Notes: generated by a model not told the origin, from the letters alone. DNA of 43,674 nucleotides from a bacterium (GCA_030602615.1 JAUVZM010000016.1:1-43674), one strand, 5' to 3'; positions 32,932-40,883 are shown, counted from the stretch's first letter. Made by a program: numbers and translations.

Positions 32932-33090
32932 GCTTGCGACTGCAATGATAGGCTGTTCTCCCGCCTAAACTGGGATTACCCGTACTCCGCTACTAGCCGA
33001 TCCCTCAGCTTGCTTGGCTTAGTATGCCACATGTCTCAGGCGATATCCTTCCCCCGGACGGTCGAACAGAGATTCGGTTCTTCCGGAGGG

Positions 33091-33120
33091 TTGCATAAAG
33101 TAGCAGAGTTGTGGTATACT
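33091..33120 (+). promoter_or_regulatory. Sigma-70 promoter of the T-box/cimA transcript
   Basis: TTGCAT (33091-33096), an 18-nt spacer and TATACT (33115-33120), ending just before the T-box leader. Confidence 0.7.
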
Positions 33121-33126
33121 ATTACA

Positions 33127-33424
33127 TTACAAGGTCAAAGGCCACGACGGGGAAGAGTAAGGCCAGAGATCCTGAGAGCGAGCCGGGGACCGTGGAAGCC
33201 CGGTAGGCTGAACTGGCCCGAAAATCACCCCCGAGCCACCGGCTGAAAGGCGCTGCGTCAAGTAAGCTGGGTCGGCACTCCCCCGTTACCAGGAGAGGAT
33301 ATCGGCGACCGGCAGCAATTGTCGCCTGTATCTGCCCAAGTGGGCGAGCTTGCTGCTCGCCAATCAGAGTGGTACCGCGGAATAGCCATGTCCGTCTCTG
33401 AAAACGTTCAGAGGCGGGCTTTTT
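33127..33424 (+). ncRNA. T-box riboswitch leader, isoleucine specifier (ATC)
   Basis: The leader senses uncharged tRNA and controls cimA by transcription antitermination. Stem I: CGGGG (33148-33152) pairs with CCCCG (33229-33233), and GGCCAG (33161-33166) pairs with CTGGCC (33213-33218). The loop between holds AAGAGTA (33153-33159) on one side and CGAAAATCA on the other. The specifier is therefore ATC at 33224-33226, followed by A, an isoleucine codon. The apical part (33183-33202) has the usual CCGGGG...CCCGG arm. The conserved T-box core GAGTGGTACCGCGG (33367-33380) precedes the terminator. The 3' end is set by the terminator. Confidence 0.93.
33392..33424 (+). terminator. Conditional terminator of the T-box leader
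   Basis: CCGTCTCTGAA (33392-33402) pairs with TTCAGAGGCGG (33407-33417), with one G-U pair and an AACG loop, followed by TTTTT (33420-33424). It is the alternative to the antiterminator that uses the T-box core. Confidence 0.88.
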
Positions 33425-33461
33425 GTTTGGGTCTGTCCCGAGGAAAGTAGAGGTGTCCAAG

Positions 33462-35066
33462 ATGAACAACACCGATGTCAAGGTCTATGACACAACCCTG
33501 CGCGACGGCTGCCAAGCCGAACAGGTCTCGTTCAGCGTAGAGGACAAGCTGCGAGTGGCGCGGCGCCTGATTGACCTGGGCGTAGCCTATGTCGAAGGGG
33601 GCTGGCCTCACGAGACCAATTCTGCCGACCTGGAGTTTTTCCAGCAGGCCCGCGACCTGGATTGGGGCCAGACCAAGCTGGCAGCGTTCGGTAGCACTCG
33701 CCGCAAAGACATCAACGCTGCAGAAGACTCAATCCTGCGTTACTTGATTGAATCGCAGGCGCCAGTGGTCACCATTTTCGGCAAGTCCTGGGAGCTGCAC
33801 GTTACCGAGGTCCTGGGCACCAGCCGGGAAGAAAACCTGGCCATGATTGAAGACTCGGTGGCTTTTGTCAAGAGCCAGGGCCGCGAAGTGATCTTCGATG
33901 CCGAACACTTCTTCGACGGCTATAAGGCTGACCCTGAATATGCCATGGAAACCTTGCGGGCGGCAGCCCGCGGCGGTGCCGACTGGCTGGTGCCCTGCGA
34001 TACCAACGGCGGGACCATGCCCCACGAATTGCACCAGATAATGACGGCAGTTGCCGCCGAATTCAAGTTGCCGCTGGGCATCCACGTTCATAACGACACC
34101 GGTATGGCCGCAGCTAATAGCGTAATCGCAGTGCAGGCCGGCGCCACTCAGGTTCAGGGAACCGTCAATGGCTACGGTGAGCGGGCCGGCAATGCCAATC
34201 TGTGTACGCTGGTGCCCAATCTCGAGTTGAAGCTGGGCCGGCGCTGCTTGCCCGAAGGTAAGCTATCGGACATCACTTCTCTGTCGCTGTACGTCAGCGA
34301 AGTCGCTAACCTGTCGCCGAACGATCGAGCTCCTTATGTGGGAACGGCTGCCTTTGCCCACAAAGGTGGAATGCACGTTGATGCGGTGCTCAAGCGCCCG
34401 GACTCCTTCGAGCACACTGACCCGGAAGCTGTAGGTAACGAGCGCCGGCTGCTGGTCTCTGATTATGCCGGACGTAGCACAGTGCTGCACAAGCTCCAGA
34501 AGCTGTGGCCCAACCTGGAGCGCGATGACCCGCTGGTCGCCGAGGTGCTCAGTGCGGTCAAGCAGCGCGAATATGAGGGCTATCAGTATGAGGCAGCCGA
34601 AGCCTCGCTGGAGCTGCTGGCCCGCAGGCTGCGTCAGGAGCTACCTGAGCTGTTCGAACTGCACGGCTTCCGCGTCATCGTAGACAAGGCTGAGCATGAT
34701 GCCGAGCCGCGTGCTGAAGCAACGGTGCGAATAACCGTCAACGGCGACCATCTCCATACGGCTGCTGAAGGCGACGGCCCAGTCCATGCCCTTGACCAGG
34801 CCCTGCGCAAGGCCCTGCTGGAGAAGTATCCGGCCCTGGCCGACATTCATCTCACTGACTATAAAGTACGGGTACTGGACGCGACTCGCGGGACAGCCAC
34901 CAGTGTCAGAGCACTGGTCGAGGCCACCGACGGCGAAGAGACCTGGTCAACTGTTGCCGCCCACGAGAACATCATCGAGGCTAGTTGGCGCGCACTGGTG
35001 GACAGCATCGTCTATGGGCTGACGCGCCATCGGGAAGACGATGGCGGCAGGACGGTCAATGAGTGA
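33462..35066 (+). CDS. cimA: (R)-citramalate synthase
   Basis: Condenses acetyl-CoA and pyruvate to citramalate, the first step of the threonine-independent route to 2-oxobutyrate and isoleucine. Belongs to the LeuA/HMGL family, 534 aa. Seen: KVYDTTLRDGCQAEQVSFSVEDKL at the start, GWPHETNSAD, HVHNDTGMAAANSVIAVQAGA with the metal His pair, and GTVNGYGERAGNANLCTLVPN. The long insert and C-terminal domain (about 400-520, VIVDKAEHDAEPRAEATVRITVNGDHLHTAAEGDGPVHALDQALRKAL) are those of the citramalate-synthase subfamily, which is allosterically inhibited. ATG 33462 is chosen for homology and a GAGG near 33450; the frame runs on to 33423 inside the terminator. Control by the isoleucine T-box and the presence of leuCD support the assignment. 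Confidence 0.93.
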   Translation: MNNTDVKVYDTTLRDGCQAEQVSFSVEDKLRVARRLIDLGVAYVEGGWPHETNSADLEFFQQARDLDWGQTKLAAFGSTRRKDINAAEDSILRYLIESQAPVVTIFGKSWELHVTEVLGTSREENLAMIEDSVAFVKSQGREVIFDAEHFFDGYKADPEYAMETLRAAARGGADWLVPCDTNGGTMPHELHQIMTAVAAEFKLPLGIHVHNDTGMAAANSVIAVQAGATQVQGTVNGYGERAGNANLCTLVPNLELKLGRRCLPEGKLSDITSLSLYVSEVANLSPNDRAPYVGTAAFAHKGGMHVDAVLKRPDSFEHTDPEAVGNERRLLVSDYAGRSTVLHKLQKLWPNLERDDPLVAEVLSAVKQREYEGYQYEAAEASLELLARRLRQELPELFELHGFRVIVDKAEHDAEPRAEATVRITVNGDHLHTAAEGDGPVHALDQALRKALLEKYPALADIHLTDYKVRVLDATRGTATSVRALVEATDGEETWSTVAAHENIIEASWRALVDSIVYGLTRHREDDGGRTVNE

Positions 35067-35853
35067 TCTGGTAGTAACTACTTCGCACAAAGCCAGCACC
35101 GAGCAGCAGGATCGGGCCGAAGTCTGGGCTGAGCGACTCGCGGTGCCGCTTGTCCCGCGTAAGGGCCGCAGCATCGCCGAGGTTGCGACTGACGAGCATG
35201 TCACCGGCGTGCTCGTCATATCCGACCGGGAACCTGTCTACTACGAACCCGGCCGCCAGCTTGAGTACTTCTTTCACCCCAATATGGCCAAGGTGCGCAT
35301 CCATAACCTCAAAGCGGGACGGGGCGATCCGATGATTGAGGCTATGCAGTTGAGTGGTGGCGACAGTGTCCTGGACTGCACGCTGGGGCGCGGCTGCGAT
35401 GCAATCGTCGCCAGTTGGGTGGTCGGCGCGGCTGGGAAGGTGGCAGGAGTCGAGCGGATACCGATTCTGGCTGCTTTGACTGCGCACGGTCTGGCAAACT
35501 ACGAAATCCAGCCAGATGATGTGGCCGCCGCGATGCGCCGCATCGAGGTGCACCAGGCCGACTACCACGATGTTCTGACGGATGCTGCTCCAGCAAGCTT
35601 CGACATAGTCTATTTTGACCCCATCTTCGACCAACCCCTGGATGGTTCCCCTGCTATGGATCTGCTGCGGGCGTTAGCCGACCAGCATTCAGTGGATGCG
35701 GTCGCACTGCGGGAAGCTCGGCGGGTGGCCCGCCGCGCTGTTGTCATCAAGCAACGAAGGGGAAGTGACTACTGGGAGCAGTGGCCTTTTCCGTTCGAGA
35801 TTGTTGCCGGTGGCGCAAGCCGGATAGAATATGGAAGACTTAGCGTCAGTTGA
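35059..35853 (+). CDS. SAM-dependent methyltransferase (RsmJ/YpiP-like)
   Basis: Class I methyltransferase of 264 aa. SAM-binding motif I is VLDCTLGRGCDAIVAS (about 110-125), and a later acidic end of strand and DIVYFDPIFDQPLDGS (about 187-200) provide a D-P-I-F-type motif. The N-terminus (VVTTSHKASTEQQDRAEVWAERLAVPLVPRKGRSI) resembles Bacillus YpiP and the RsmJ group that modifies 16S rRNA guanine; the target here is not established. The ATG overlaps the last 8 bp of cimA, so it is translationally coupled. The next gene is 148 nt away. An rRNA methylase has no known connection to isoleucine synthesis; the coupling may just reflect genome compaction. Confidence 0.8.
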   Translation: MSDLVVTTSHKASTEQQDRAEVWAERLAVPLVPRKGRSIAEVATDEHVTGVLVISDREPVYYEPGRQLEYFFHPNMAKVRIHNLKAGRGDPMIEAMQLSGGDSVLDCTLGRGCDAIVASWVVGAAGKVAGVERIPILAALTAHGLANYEIQPDDVAAAMRRIEVHQADYHDVLTDAAPASFDIVYFDPIFDQPLDGSPAMDLLRALADQHSVDAVALREARRVARRAVVIKQRRGSDYWEQWPFPFEIVAGGASRIEYGRLSVS

Positions 35854-36001
35854 GAGCTGGACTGCACCACAACCCTTGCCGGCAACCAGCACGCCCCAAC
35901 CATTCAGTGCACATCGCGCCCCACCTTAGCCGCTAGCACCGCAACTATCTGTCCCCCGTGATGTCCATATCTGTGATATTCACGCCCTACCAGCGAGTAC
36001 G

Positions 36002-37000
36002 ATGAAGACTATGCACCACAACCAGCTTCGTCTCATCACGACTGTTCTGGCATGCACGGTAATGCTGGCAACAGTTGCCTGTATCGCTCAGGCCAGTCCT
36101 GGCCGCGCTCCCGGCCCGGCTATAGTTGGCCTGGCGCGCGCCGACCACGTCTACCTGCCTGATTCTATCTTCATCCCCAAGTTTGCTTACCCTGAAGGTA
36201 AGATAGACTACCATGTCCTGGAGCTGCTGGTGCATCGAGCGGTGACCGCCTGGTCCGGCCAGCAGCCCGATGATTTCTGGACTCAGAACTTCCTCCCCAA
36301 CGACCGGGTTGGTCTGATGATTGATGTGCAGGAGCCGTCGGTACCCCCCATTGTGGTAGAGGCGATCATCCGACGACTGGTCAGCACCCAAGTGAAGGCT
36401 GAGAATATCCTGATATTCGCCGCAGACGAGCGCGATCTGTTCGCGGCTGGTTTCTCGCTGGACCACGACCGTCCCGGCGTCAAGGCCTACGGTGCCGCCT
36501 CGCTGGGTTACCGCAAGAGCATCAGCCGGATACTGATTGATATATGCGACAAGATAATCAATGTCGCCACGCTGCGCCCTCACCCTCAACTCGGGATGAC
36601 TGGCGCTGTCTACAATCACCTGGCCTGCGCTCCGGCGACCGTGGCCAGGCAGGTTACCGCTGATCCGCAGCAGCTTGCTTCGGTCGCAGCCCGACCACTG
36701 ATCAACCAGAAGATAGTCCTCCACTTTCTGGTTGCCCTGCATCCCTTCTACGCCGTTCCCACAGAGGCGCAGCCCAAACCCCGCTGGGAATACGCCGGCC
36801 TGCTGCTGGCCTCGGACCCGGTTGCGCTGGACGTCGTCGGCCTGGATATACTGACAGCCAAGCGCACTCAGGAAGGTATCGAGCCGGCCGAACCCCCCAC
36901 AGCAGAGCAGTACCTGCAGGCCGCCTTCAGCGAGTACCATCTGGGGCAGGCCAACCGGGCTGAGATTACCGTCGTGACTATCGGGCCCGAACAGGACTAA
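36002..37000 (+). CDS. Exported DUF362 domain protein
   Basis: Secreted or periplasmic protein of 332 aa. A signal peptide (ITTVLACTVMLATVACIAQA) precedes the mature chain. The DUF362 (PF04015) domain is seen in NDRVGLMIDVQEPSVPPIVVEAIIRRLVS, ILIFAADERDLFAAGF, ILIDICDKIINVATLRPHPQLGMTGAVYNHLACAPA, and late ASDPVALDVVGLDILTAKR, a hallmark. It lacks the ferredoxin-like Cys cluster some DUF362 proteins carry. Family members are often Fe-S-linked or of unknown role. The gene is monocistronic, 47 nt from tRNA-Leu, which faces it. No promoter is evident in the preceding 148 nt, though an ATATC-TGT-GATAT repeat (35967-35979) lies near the start. Confidence 0.82.
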   Translation: MKTMHHNQLRLITTVLACTVMLATVACIAQASPGRAPGPAIVGLARADHVYLPDSIFIPKFAYPEGKIDYHVLELLVHRAVTAWSGQQPDDFWTQNFLPNDRVGLMIDVQEPSVPPIVVEAIIRRLVSTQVKAENILIFAADERDLFAAGFSLDHDRPGVKAYGAASLGYRKSISRILIDICDKIINVATLRPHPQLGMTGAVYNHLACAPATVARQVTADPQQLASVAARPLINQKIVLHFLVALHPFYAVPTEAQPKPRWEYAGLLLASDPVALDVVGLDILTAKRTQEGIEPAEPPTAEQYLQAAFSEYHLGQANRAEITVVTIGPEQD

Positions 37001-37046
37001 CACTGGGGAGGGACGGCGGAGGAGGAGACGTAGAGATCCATGTGGT

Positions 37047-37132
37047 GGTGCCGAAGGCCGGAGTCGAACCGGCACGGGCCAAAGCCCACTGCCTCCTGAG
37101 GACAGCGTGTCTACCAATTCCACCACTTCGGC
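37047..37132 (-). tRNA. tRNA-Leu (anticodon CAG)
   Basis: An 86-nt type II tRNA with the 3' CCA encoded. Acceptor stem GCCGAAG pairs with CTTCGGC. The D-arm has TTGGTAGACA, the anticodon loop CTCAGGA contains CAG, the long variable arm is typical of Leu, and the T-arm GCCGG-TTCGACT-CCGGC is intact. CUG-decoding tRNA-Leu is often used as an integration site. Confidence 0.95.
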
Positions 37133-37148
37133 ACCTGATTATGCTGCC

Positions 37149-37177
37149 ACGATACGCTAACCTGCCGAAGACGTCAA
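37149..37177 (-). promoter_or_regulatory. Putative promoter of tRNA-Leu
   Basis: Minus strand TTGACG (37177-37172), 17-nt spacer, TATCGT (37154-37149), about 17 nt before the tRNA 5' end. Confidence 0.5.
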
Positions 37178-37244
37178 GTGCTTCGATAAGCGGTTGCATG
37201 TCTCATGCAGCCGCGTGGGCCACAGCCAGGGAGGCGCGCTATCC

Positions 37245-37469
37245 TCAATAGCGCATAGTGCTCTGCTCTGCCTCCCCCAAGGAATCCAAGAAGTAGACCG
37301 ATATTTCCGCAATACCTTCGAAGTAGCCGCTATCACAATCAATAGCAGGCGGCGTTCGTCCATGCGACCGGAGAAGTACTCTTACAAATTGAACACTTGC
37401 CTCCTTCAGCGCCTCTTCAACTTTCTGCGATTCTGTGCTGTCATCTGCGTAGAAGCGTACTGGTGCCAT
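37245..37469 (-). CDS. Small redoxin-like protein lacking catalytic cysteines
   Basis: Protein of 74 aa. The pattern MAPVRFYADDSTESQKVEEALKEASVQFVRVLL looks like the first beta-alpha-beta unit of glutaredoxin or thioredoxin-type proteins, and a later TPPAIDCDSGYFEGIAEISVYF recalls the cis-Pro strand and final strand. Where glutaredoxin has CPxC this has DDSTES, so it would not be a redox enzyme. GGGAGG (37484-37479) lies 9 nt before the ATG, a good sign that the gene is real. It follows the unusual two-domain gene by 54 nt in the same direction; the two may form an operon. The assignment is by sequence pattern only and weak. Confidence 0.6.
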   Translation of the reverse strand: MAPVRFYADDSTESQKVEEALKEASVQFVRVLLRSHGRTPPAIDCDSGYFEGIAEISVYFLDSLGEAEQSTMRY

Positions 37470-37523
37470 GTGTTACAGCCTCCCTCACGTATTGTCATCC
37501 CTCCGAGCCGGTAGCCTGGATGG

Positions 37524-39128
37524 TCAGTCCGAAGTGCTGGACCACTGTCGTGCGACATCACTGGCAAAGACCGAAGCCGTGCAGTCGTCGCTCACGATGA
37601 CCGCTGCTCCCTGATCTTGCAGCGCCCACAAATAGCAGTCCTTCGCCCTGCTGAGAAACTCCTGTCCCAGCTGCTCCTGTGATTCTTCTCGCTGTGCCGC
37701 TGGTTCTCGCTCCAGGGGTCCCAGAGCAAGTCTAGTATCATATAGGTCCAAATGATACTTGTCTAGAACGGTACGTATTCGGGAACTGATCGCAAACCCA
37801 TCTAGTTCCTCTATGTCTTCGACGCTTACCTCCTGTACTCCTTCTTTGACAAAGCTATTATACTCGCTCTCATCTCCTCTCAGCCTTTCGCTCTGCCACC
37901 ACTCTGTGCAGACATTACCCAGTTCCCAGTGCCTCCTCGCGAGTTCGTCTTGGGGCGGGTGCAAGACATATGCCACGGCGGTCCGTTCGCCTAATGTATG
38001 GAGCCTGCCCCAGTGCTGGAGCTCTTCTTTGACTCCTTTCGCCTCATATCCCGGCGCGCAGGGCCGGTACGCCACAACTCCAGCAGATTGCTCGACAAGT
38101 TTGTGGTCCCGTGCGTTGATGTGTTTCTTAATCTTATCCTCCAAATACCCCGTGAGAGCATTCCTCACCTCCTCTTGTCCCTCGGGAACATTCCAGAAGT
38201 CCTCCAGGGGTGGCCTCCACAGCAAGTCTTCATCCCGGCCAGGCTGCGGCCACCGTGGTCCGAATTCGTTCTCAGCAAAACATAGCTCATCGATAGCTGT
38301 AGGCTCCAGCACCGTGAAGTCCTGTCTAAGAGAGCTTGTGAGCTCTTCGACTTCTCTCACAAACGCGTTTGCAGTGTCGTGCTTGTCCGATCCTCCCTCG
38401 CGCCAGAGATCACGAACATAACCAATCGGATGAGCCAGGTATACCGTTGGGCACTTGCCATCGAGAAGACTCGAAAAGGTGGCCAAAGGGTGCTTGACCG
38501 CGAATACTACGTGAGGAACGTCGCCGCAAAGTGCGGCTATTCGCTCTGCCAGCGTCTCCTCGAACGCTCGCCAATCGAGAATGGTCAGAAGCTTGAATAT
38601 CCGGTCCTCTGCCGGGTCTCGCCTTATTGGGCTGGGGAAAATCCCGCCTTCCACACTGAGTCTGGCGCAGACGTCGTAAATGTCATCCACCAGTGTGAAC
38701 ACAATATCAGGCCTGAGCTGCGAAATCATCCTCAGATCGATGATGCTAGTGAATTGGCGAGTGAGCAAATGGTACCAGCAGGCGTGAAAGGTGAAGAAAA
38801 CGTCCTTTCCTTCGTCCCGGTGCTCTGATATCTTGGGAACGACATTGGTAAAACTCTCCTGCCAGATGCGCACCTGCGTCGGCCTGGGTAGCTCCAGCAA
38901 GCGGAACCAACGTGGCCTTCGCCCTGGTTCCAGGGCCTCCAGATAGGGCTTAGCAACACGCGCTATTTCATCCTCCAGCTTTATCACTTTGACTGGCGCG
39001 CCGACCCCGAGGCGCGAACGCCACCCGCCAAATTTGTCCAAGGCTTTCTCAGTGCCTGTTGCCCCTTCACTTGCTGCCGCGATACCTGTTCCCGCGATAC
39101 CTGTCACGAAGTAGAGTTTGCCTGGCAT
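37524..39128 (-). CDS. Unfamiliar two-domain protein: P-loop-like N-terminus, nucleoside deoxyribosyltransferase-like segment
   Basis: Protein of 534 aa, not assigned to a family. It opens MPGKLYFVTGIAGTGIAAASEG, with the shape of a Walker A loop after the first strand, but the Lys is absent (GIAGTGIAAA). KDVFFTFHACW and DIVFTLVDDIYDVCARL follow and could be the next strands of a nucleotide-kinase fold. From about residue 220 comes CPTVYLAHPIGYVRDLWREGG...AFVREVEELTSSLRQDFTVLEPTAID, which resembles the Y-L-A-x-P-I and later E...P pattern of nucleoside 2-deoxyribosyltransferase-type domains. The last 60 residues (SRAKDCYLWALQDQGAAVIVSDDCTASVF) have a strand-turn look. ATG 39128 is placed 6 nt after AGGGGTGAT. 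It reads from the strong promoter at 39260 through a long leader. The function is unknown. Confidence 0.65.
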   Translation of the reverse strand: MPGKLYFVTGIAGTGIAAASEGATGTEKALDKFGGWRSRLGVGAPVKVIKLEDEIARVAKPYLEALEPGRRPRWFRLLELPRPTQVRIWQESFTNVVPKISEHRDEGKDVFFTFHACWYHLLTRQFTSIIDLRMISQLRPDIVFTLVDDIYDVCARLSVEGGIFPSPIRRDPAEDRIFKLLTILDWRAFEETLAERIAALCGDVPHVVFAVKHPLATFSSLLDGKCPTVYLAHPIGYVRDLWREGGSDKHDTANAFVREVEELTSSLRQDFTVLEPTAIDELCFAENEFGPRWPQPGRDEDLLWRPPLEDFWNVPEGQEEVRNALTGYLEDKIKKHINARDHKLVEQSAGVVAYRPCAPGYEAKGVKEELQHWGRLHTLGERTAVAYVLHPPQDELARRHWELGNVCTEWWQSERLRGDESEYNSFVKEGVQEVSVEDIEELDGFAISSRIRTVLDKYHLDLYDTRLALGPLEREPAAQREESQEQLGQEFLSRAKDCYLWALQDQGAAVIVSDDCTASVFASDVARQWSSTSD

Positions 39129-39259
39129 TTCGCCATCACCCCTAACACGCCGAGCCACGCAACACGGTGCTCGGCGGCCGTTTCCGCAGCTAGGCGCGTC
39201 CTCTTCATTCCGACAGGAACTGTGCCCTCTGTCCCCACGCACCACCACATTCATAACAT

Positions 39260-39288
39260 AGTATAACAGAACCTATGTTCCAAGTCAA
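39260..39288 (-). promoter_or_regulatory. Consensus-like promoter of the two-domain gene
   Basis: On the minus strand TTGACT (39288-39283), a 17-nt spacer and TATACT (39265-39260). The leader to ATG 39128 is about 125 nt, so it may hold control signals or an earlier start (ATG 39254 lies almost at the transcription start). Confidence 0.75.
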
Positions 39289-39308
39289 GGGCTGGATAGG
39301 TTCTGTTA
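39264..39308. promoter_or_regulatory. Operator-like 13-bp inverted repeat over the promoter
   Basis: TAACAGAACCTAT (39264-39276) and its exact reverse complement ATAGGTTCTGTTA (39296-39308) are separated by 19 bp. One arm overlaps the -10 and spacer of the promoter, the other lies just upstream of -35. This is how repressor sites are often placed; it could also be the remnant end of a mobile element. Confidence 0.6.
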
Positions 39309-39382
39309 CCCGACTCTCCCTCCAGAGAATGCTCTACTGGGCCGGAACATCCTGCTCGACACAGCAGCCCGGGTGTGTTAGT

Positions 39383-40042
39383 ATGAGTCAAATTGCGCCA
39401 GCATCTGAACACGTGACCGGTATGGAGACCCAGAGCAACTCGCCGCCCGAACTAGACCTCGGCAAGCCCTTGTCCCGCGATTTCTACGACCGTGACACCA
39501 CGTTGGTAGCTCAGGAACTGCTGGGCCGAGTGTTGGTCCACTACGAGCCCAAAGGGATCACCGCCGGCATCATCGTCGAGACCGAGGCGTACCTGCAGGG
39601 CGATCCCGGCTGCCACGCTGCGCGCGGTCGCACCGAGCGCAATGCCCCGATGTTCGGTGTGCCCGGCACAATCTATGTCTACCTCATCTACGGAATGCAT
39701 CATTGCCTCAACATCGCCACTCAACTCGAGGGAATCGGCGAGGCCGTCCTCATTCGCGCCGTGGAGCCGGTTTGCGGCCAGGAGTTGATGGAGCAGCGGC
39801 GAGGCTGCCAGGATACGCAGGAATTGACCAATGGCCCGGCGAAGCTAACTGAGGCAATGAACATCAACCTGCGCCACAACTTTGGCGACATCACCACCAA
39901 TCCGCTCTATGTTAGTAATCAGCCACCGGTTGAGGGTCCAGTCGCCACAACCACCCGTATTGGTCTAAGCCTCGATCGGGGGGCTGAGTTGCCGTTCAGG
40001 TATTGCTTGGATAGCAGTTCCTACCTGTCCAGACCGGTATAA
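39383..40042 (+). CDS. aag: Alkyladenine (3-methyladenine) DNA glycosylase, AAG/MPG family
   Basis: Removes alkylated or deaminated purines such as 3-methyladenine and hypoxanthine from DNA, starting base excision repair. Seen: LSRDFYDRDTTLVAQELLGRVLVH at the N-terminal part, IIVETEAYLQGDPGCHAARGRTERNAPMFGVPGTIYVYLIYGMHHCLNIAT (the diagnostic block, with the catalytic Glu in VETEAY), EAVLIRAVEP, and LTNGPAKLTEAMNI. At 219 aa the length is slightly above normal. Several ATGs lie upstream in frame; ATG 39383 and ATG 39422 are the likely starts; neither has a strong ribosome-binding site. It is not clearly cotranscribed with the minus-strand gene and shares the intergenic region with the operator. 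Confidence 0.9.
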   Translation: MSQIAPASEHVTGMETQSNSPPELDLGKPLSRDFYDRDTTLVAQELLGRVLVHYEPKGITAGIIVETEAYLQGDPGCHAARGRTERNAPMFGVPGTIYVYLIYGMHHCLNIATQLEGIGEAVLIRAVEPVCGQELMEQRRGCQDTQELTNGPAKLTEAMNINLRHNFGDITTNPLYVSNQPPVEGPVATTTRIGLSLDRGAELPFRYCLDSSSYLSRPV

Positions 40043-40064
40043 CCTGCTACAAGGAGACTATAAG

Positions 40065-40883
40065 GTGTACCTTTCCTTTATGACCTTCGTCTGTCCCGAA
40101 TATGAGCTGGACAGGGCTCTGGCCACAGCAATACGCTATGGCTATGAGGCCATCGAGCCCCGGGCACAAGAAGGCCATAACCATGGCATCGAAGTTTCCA
40201 CTACTAAGAAAGAACGCGCCCGCATCAAGGCGCAGTTCGCCGATGCGGGCATCCAGATGTGCTGCCTGGCCACCTCGTGCCGCTACGCATTTGCTGACGC
40301 GAAAGACCGCCAGCAGATGATAGAGGCCACCAGGCAGCATATTGAGCTGGCTGCCGACTGTGGCGCCCCTACTATACGAGTCTTCGGCGGGCCTACTCCC
40401 GAGGGGATGGACTTTGCCGATGCTAAGAAGTACGTCAGCGAGTCGCTGGCCGCAGTCGCCGATTTTGCCAAAGACCACGATGTCTGTGTCTGCCTGGAGA
40501 CTCATGATGCCTACTGCCGCGCTGCAGATGCCGCCGAGGTGGTCGCGCGCGTGGGCCATCCCCATATCGCCATCAACTGGGATATGATGCACTGCATTCG
40601 CACCGGAGAGACTGTCGAAGAAGCCTTCGGATATGTTCGCGATTACGTCAGGCATACCCACATCCACGATGGCACCTGGCCGGCAGATGACCCCGGTAAT
40701 GTGACCATCACACTTATGGGCGAGGGTATGGTGCCGCATGACGAGGCGGTCAAGCTACTGGCCTCCATTGATTACCAGGGCGCGCTGTCCGGCGAGTGGA
40801 TTGCTGCCTTTGAGCCTGAAGAGGTGCTTGCCCACGACGCTGCCCGACTGCGCGAATACATCGCCGCCGCTGAGGCTGAATAG
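40065..40883 (+). CDS. Sugar phosphate isomerase/epimerase-like TIM-barrel protein
   Basis: Third xylose-isomerase-like TIM barrel in the window (272 aa). Seen: YLSFMTFVCPEYELDRALATAIRYGYEAIEPRAQEGH at the start, AGIQMCCLATSCRYA, IELAADCGAPTIRVFGG, VCVCLETHDAYC (Glu ligand), HIAINWDMMHCIRTGE, VRHTHIHDGTW (His ligands) and GALSGEWIAAFEPEEVL. This E...D...H...E series is that of an active enzyme of the AP endonuclease 2 family. The start is GTG 40065, with AAGGAG at 40051-40056. It lies 22 nt after the glycosylase stop and 33 nt before mutL, in the same direction. Despite the fold name there is no reason to link it to DNA repair; a sugar or inositol metabolite is the likely substrate. Confidence 0.82.
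   Translation: MYLSFMTFVCPEYELDRALATAIRYGYEAIEPRAQEGHNHGIEVSTTKKERARIKAQFADAGIQMCCLATSCRYAFADAKDRQQMIEATRQHIELAADCGAPTIRVFGGPTPEGMDFADAKKYVSESLAAVADFAKDHDVCVCLETHDAYCRAADAAEVVARVGHPHIAINWDMMHCIRTGETVEEAFGYVRDYVRHTHIHDGTWPADDPGNVTITLMGEGMVPHDEAVKLLASIDYQGALSGEWIAAFEPEEVLAHDAARLREYIAAAEAE

Noticed and set aside
33010-33246. 78-codon plus-strand open frame
   Set aside because: It overlaps the promoter and stem I of the T-box leader; the RNA structure explains the sequence.
35987-37126. 379-codon minus-strand open frame
   Set aside because: It runs through the tRNA-Leu and opposite the DUF362 gene; no domain is visible.
37042-37251. 69-codon open frame MVVPKAGVEPARAKAHCLL
   Set aside because: Translation through the antisense of tRNA-Leu, a well-known artefact.
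37245-39308. Integrated element with integrase
   Set aside because: The pocket is next to a tRNA, but I found no integrase or transposase gene and no repeat of the tRNA 3' end farther along, so I do not call a mobile element.
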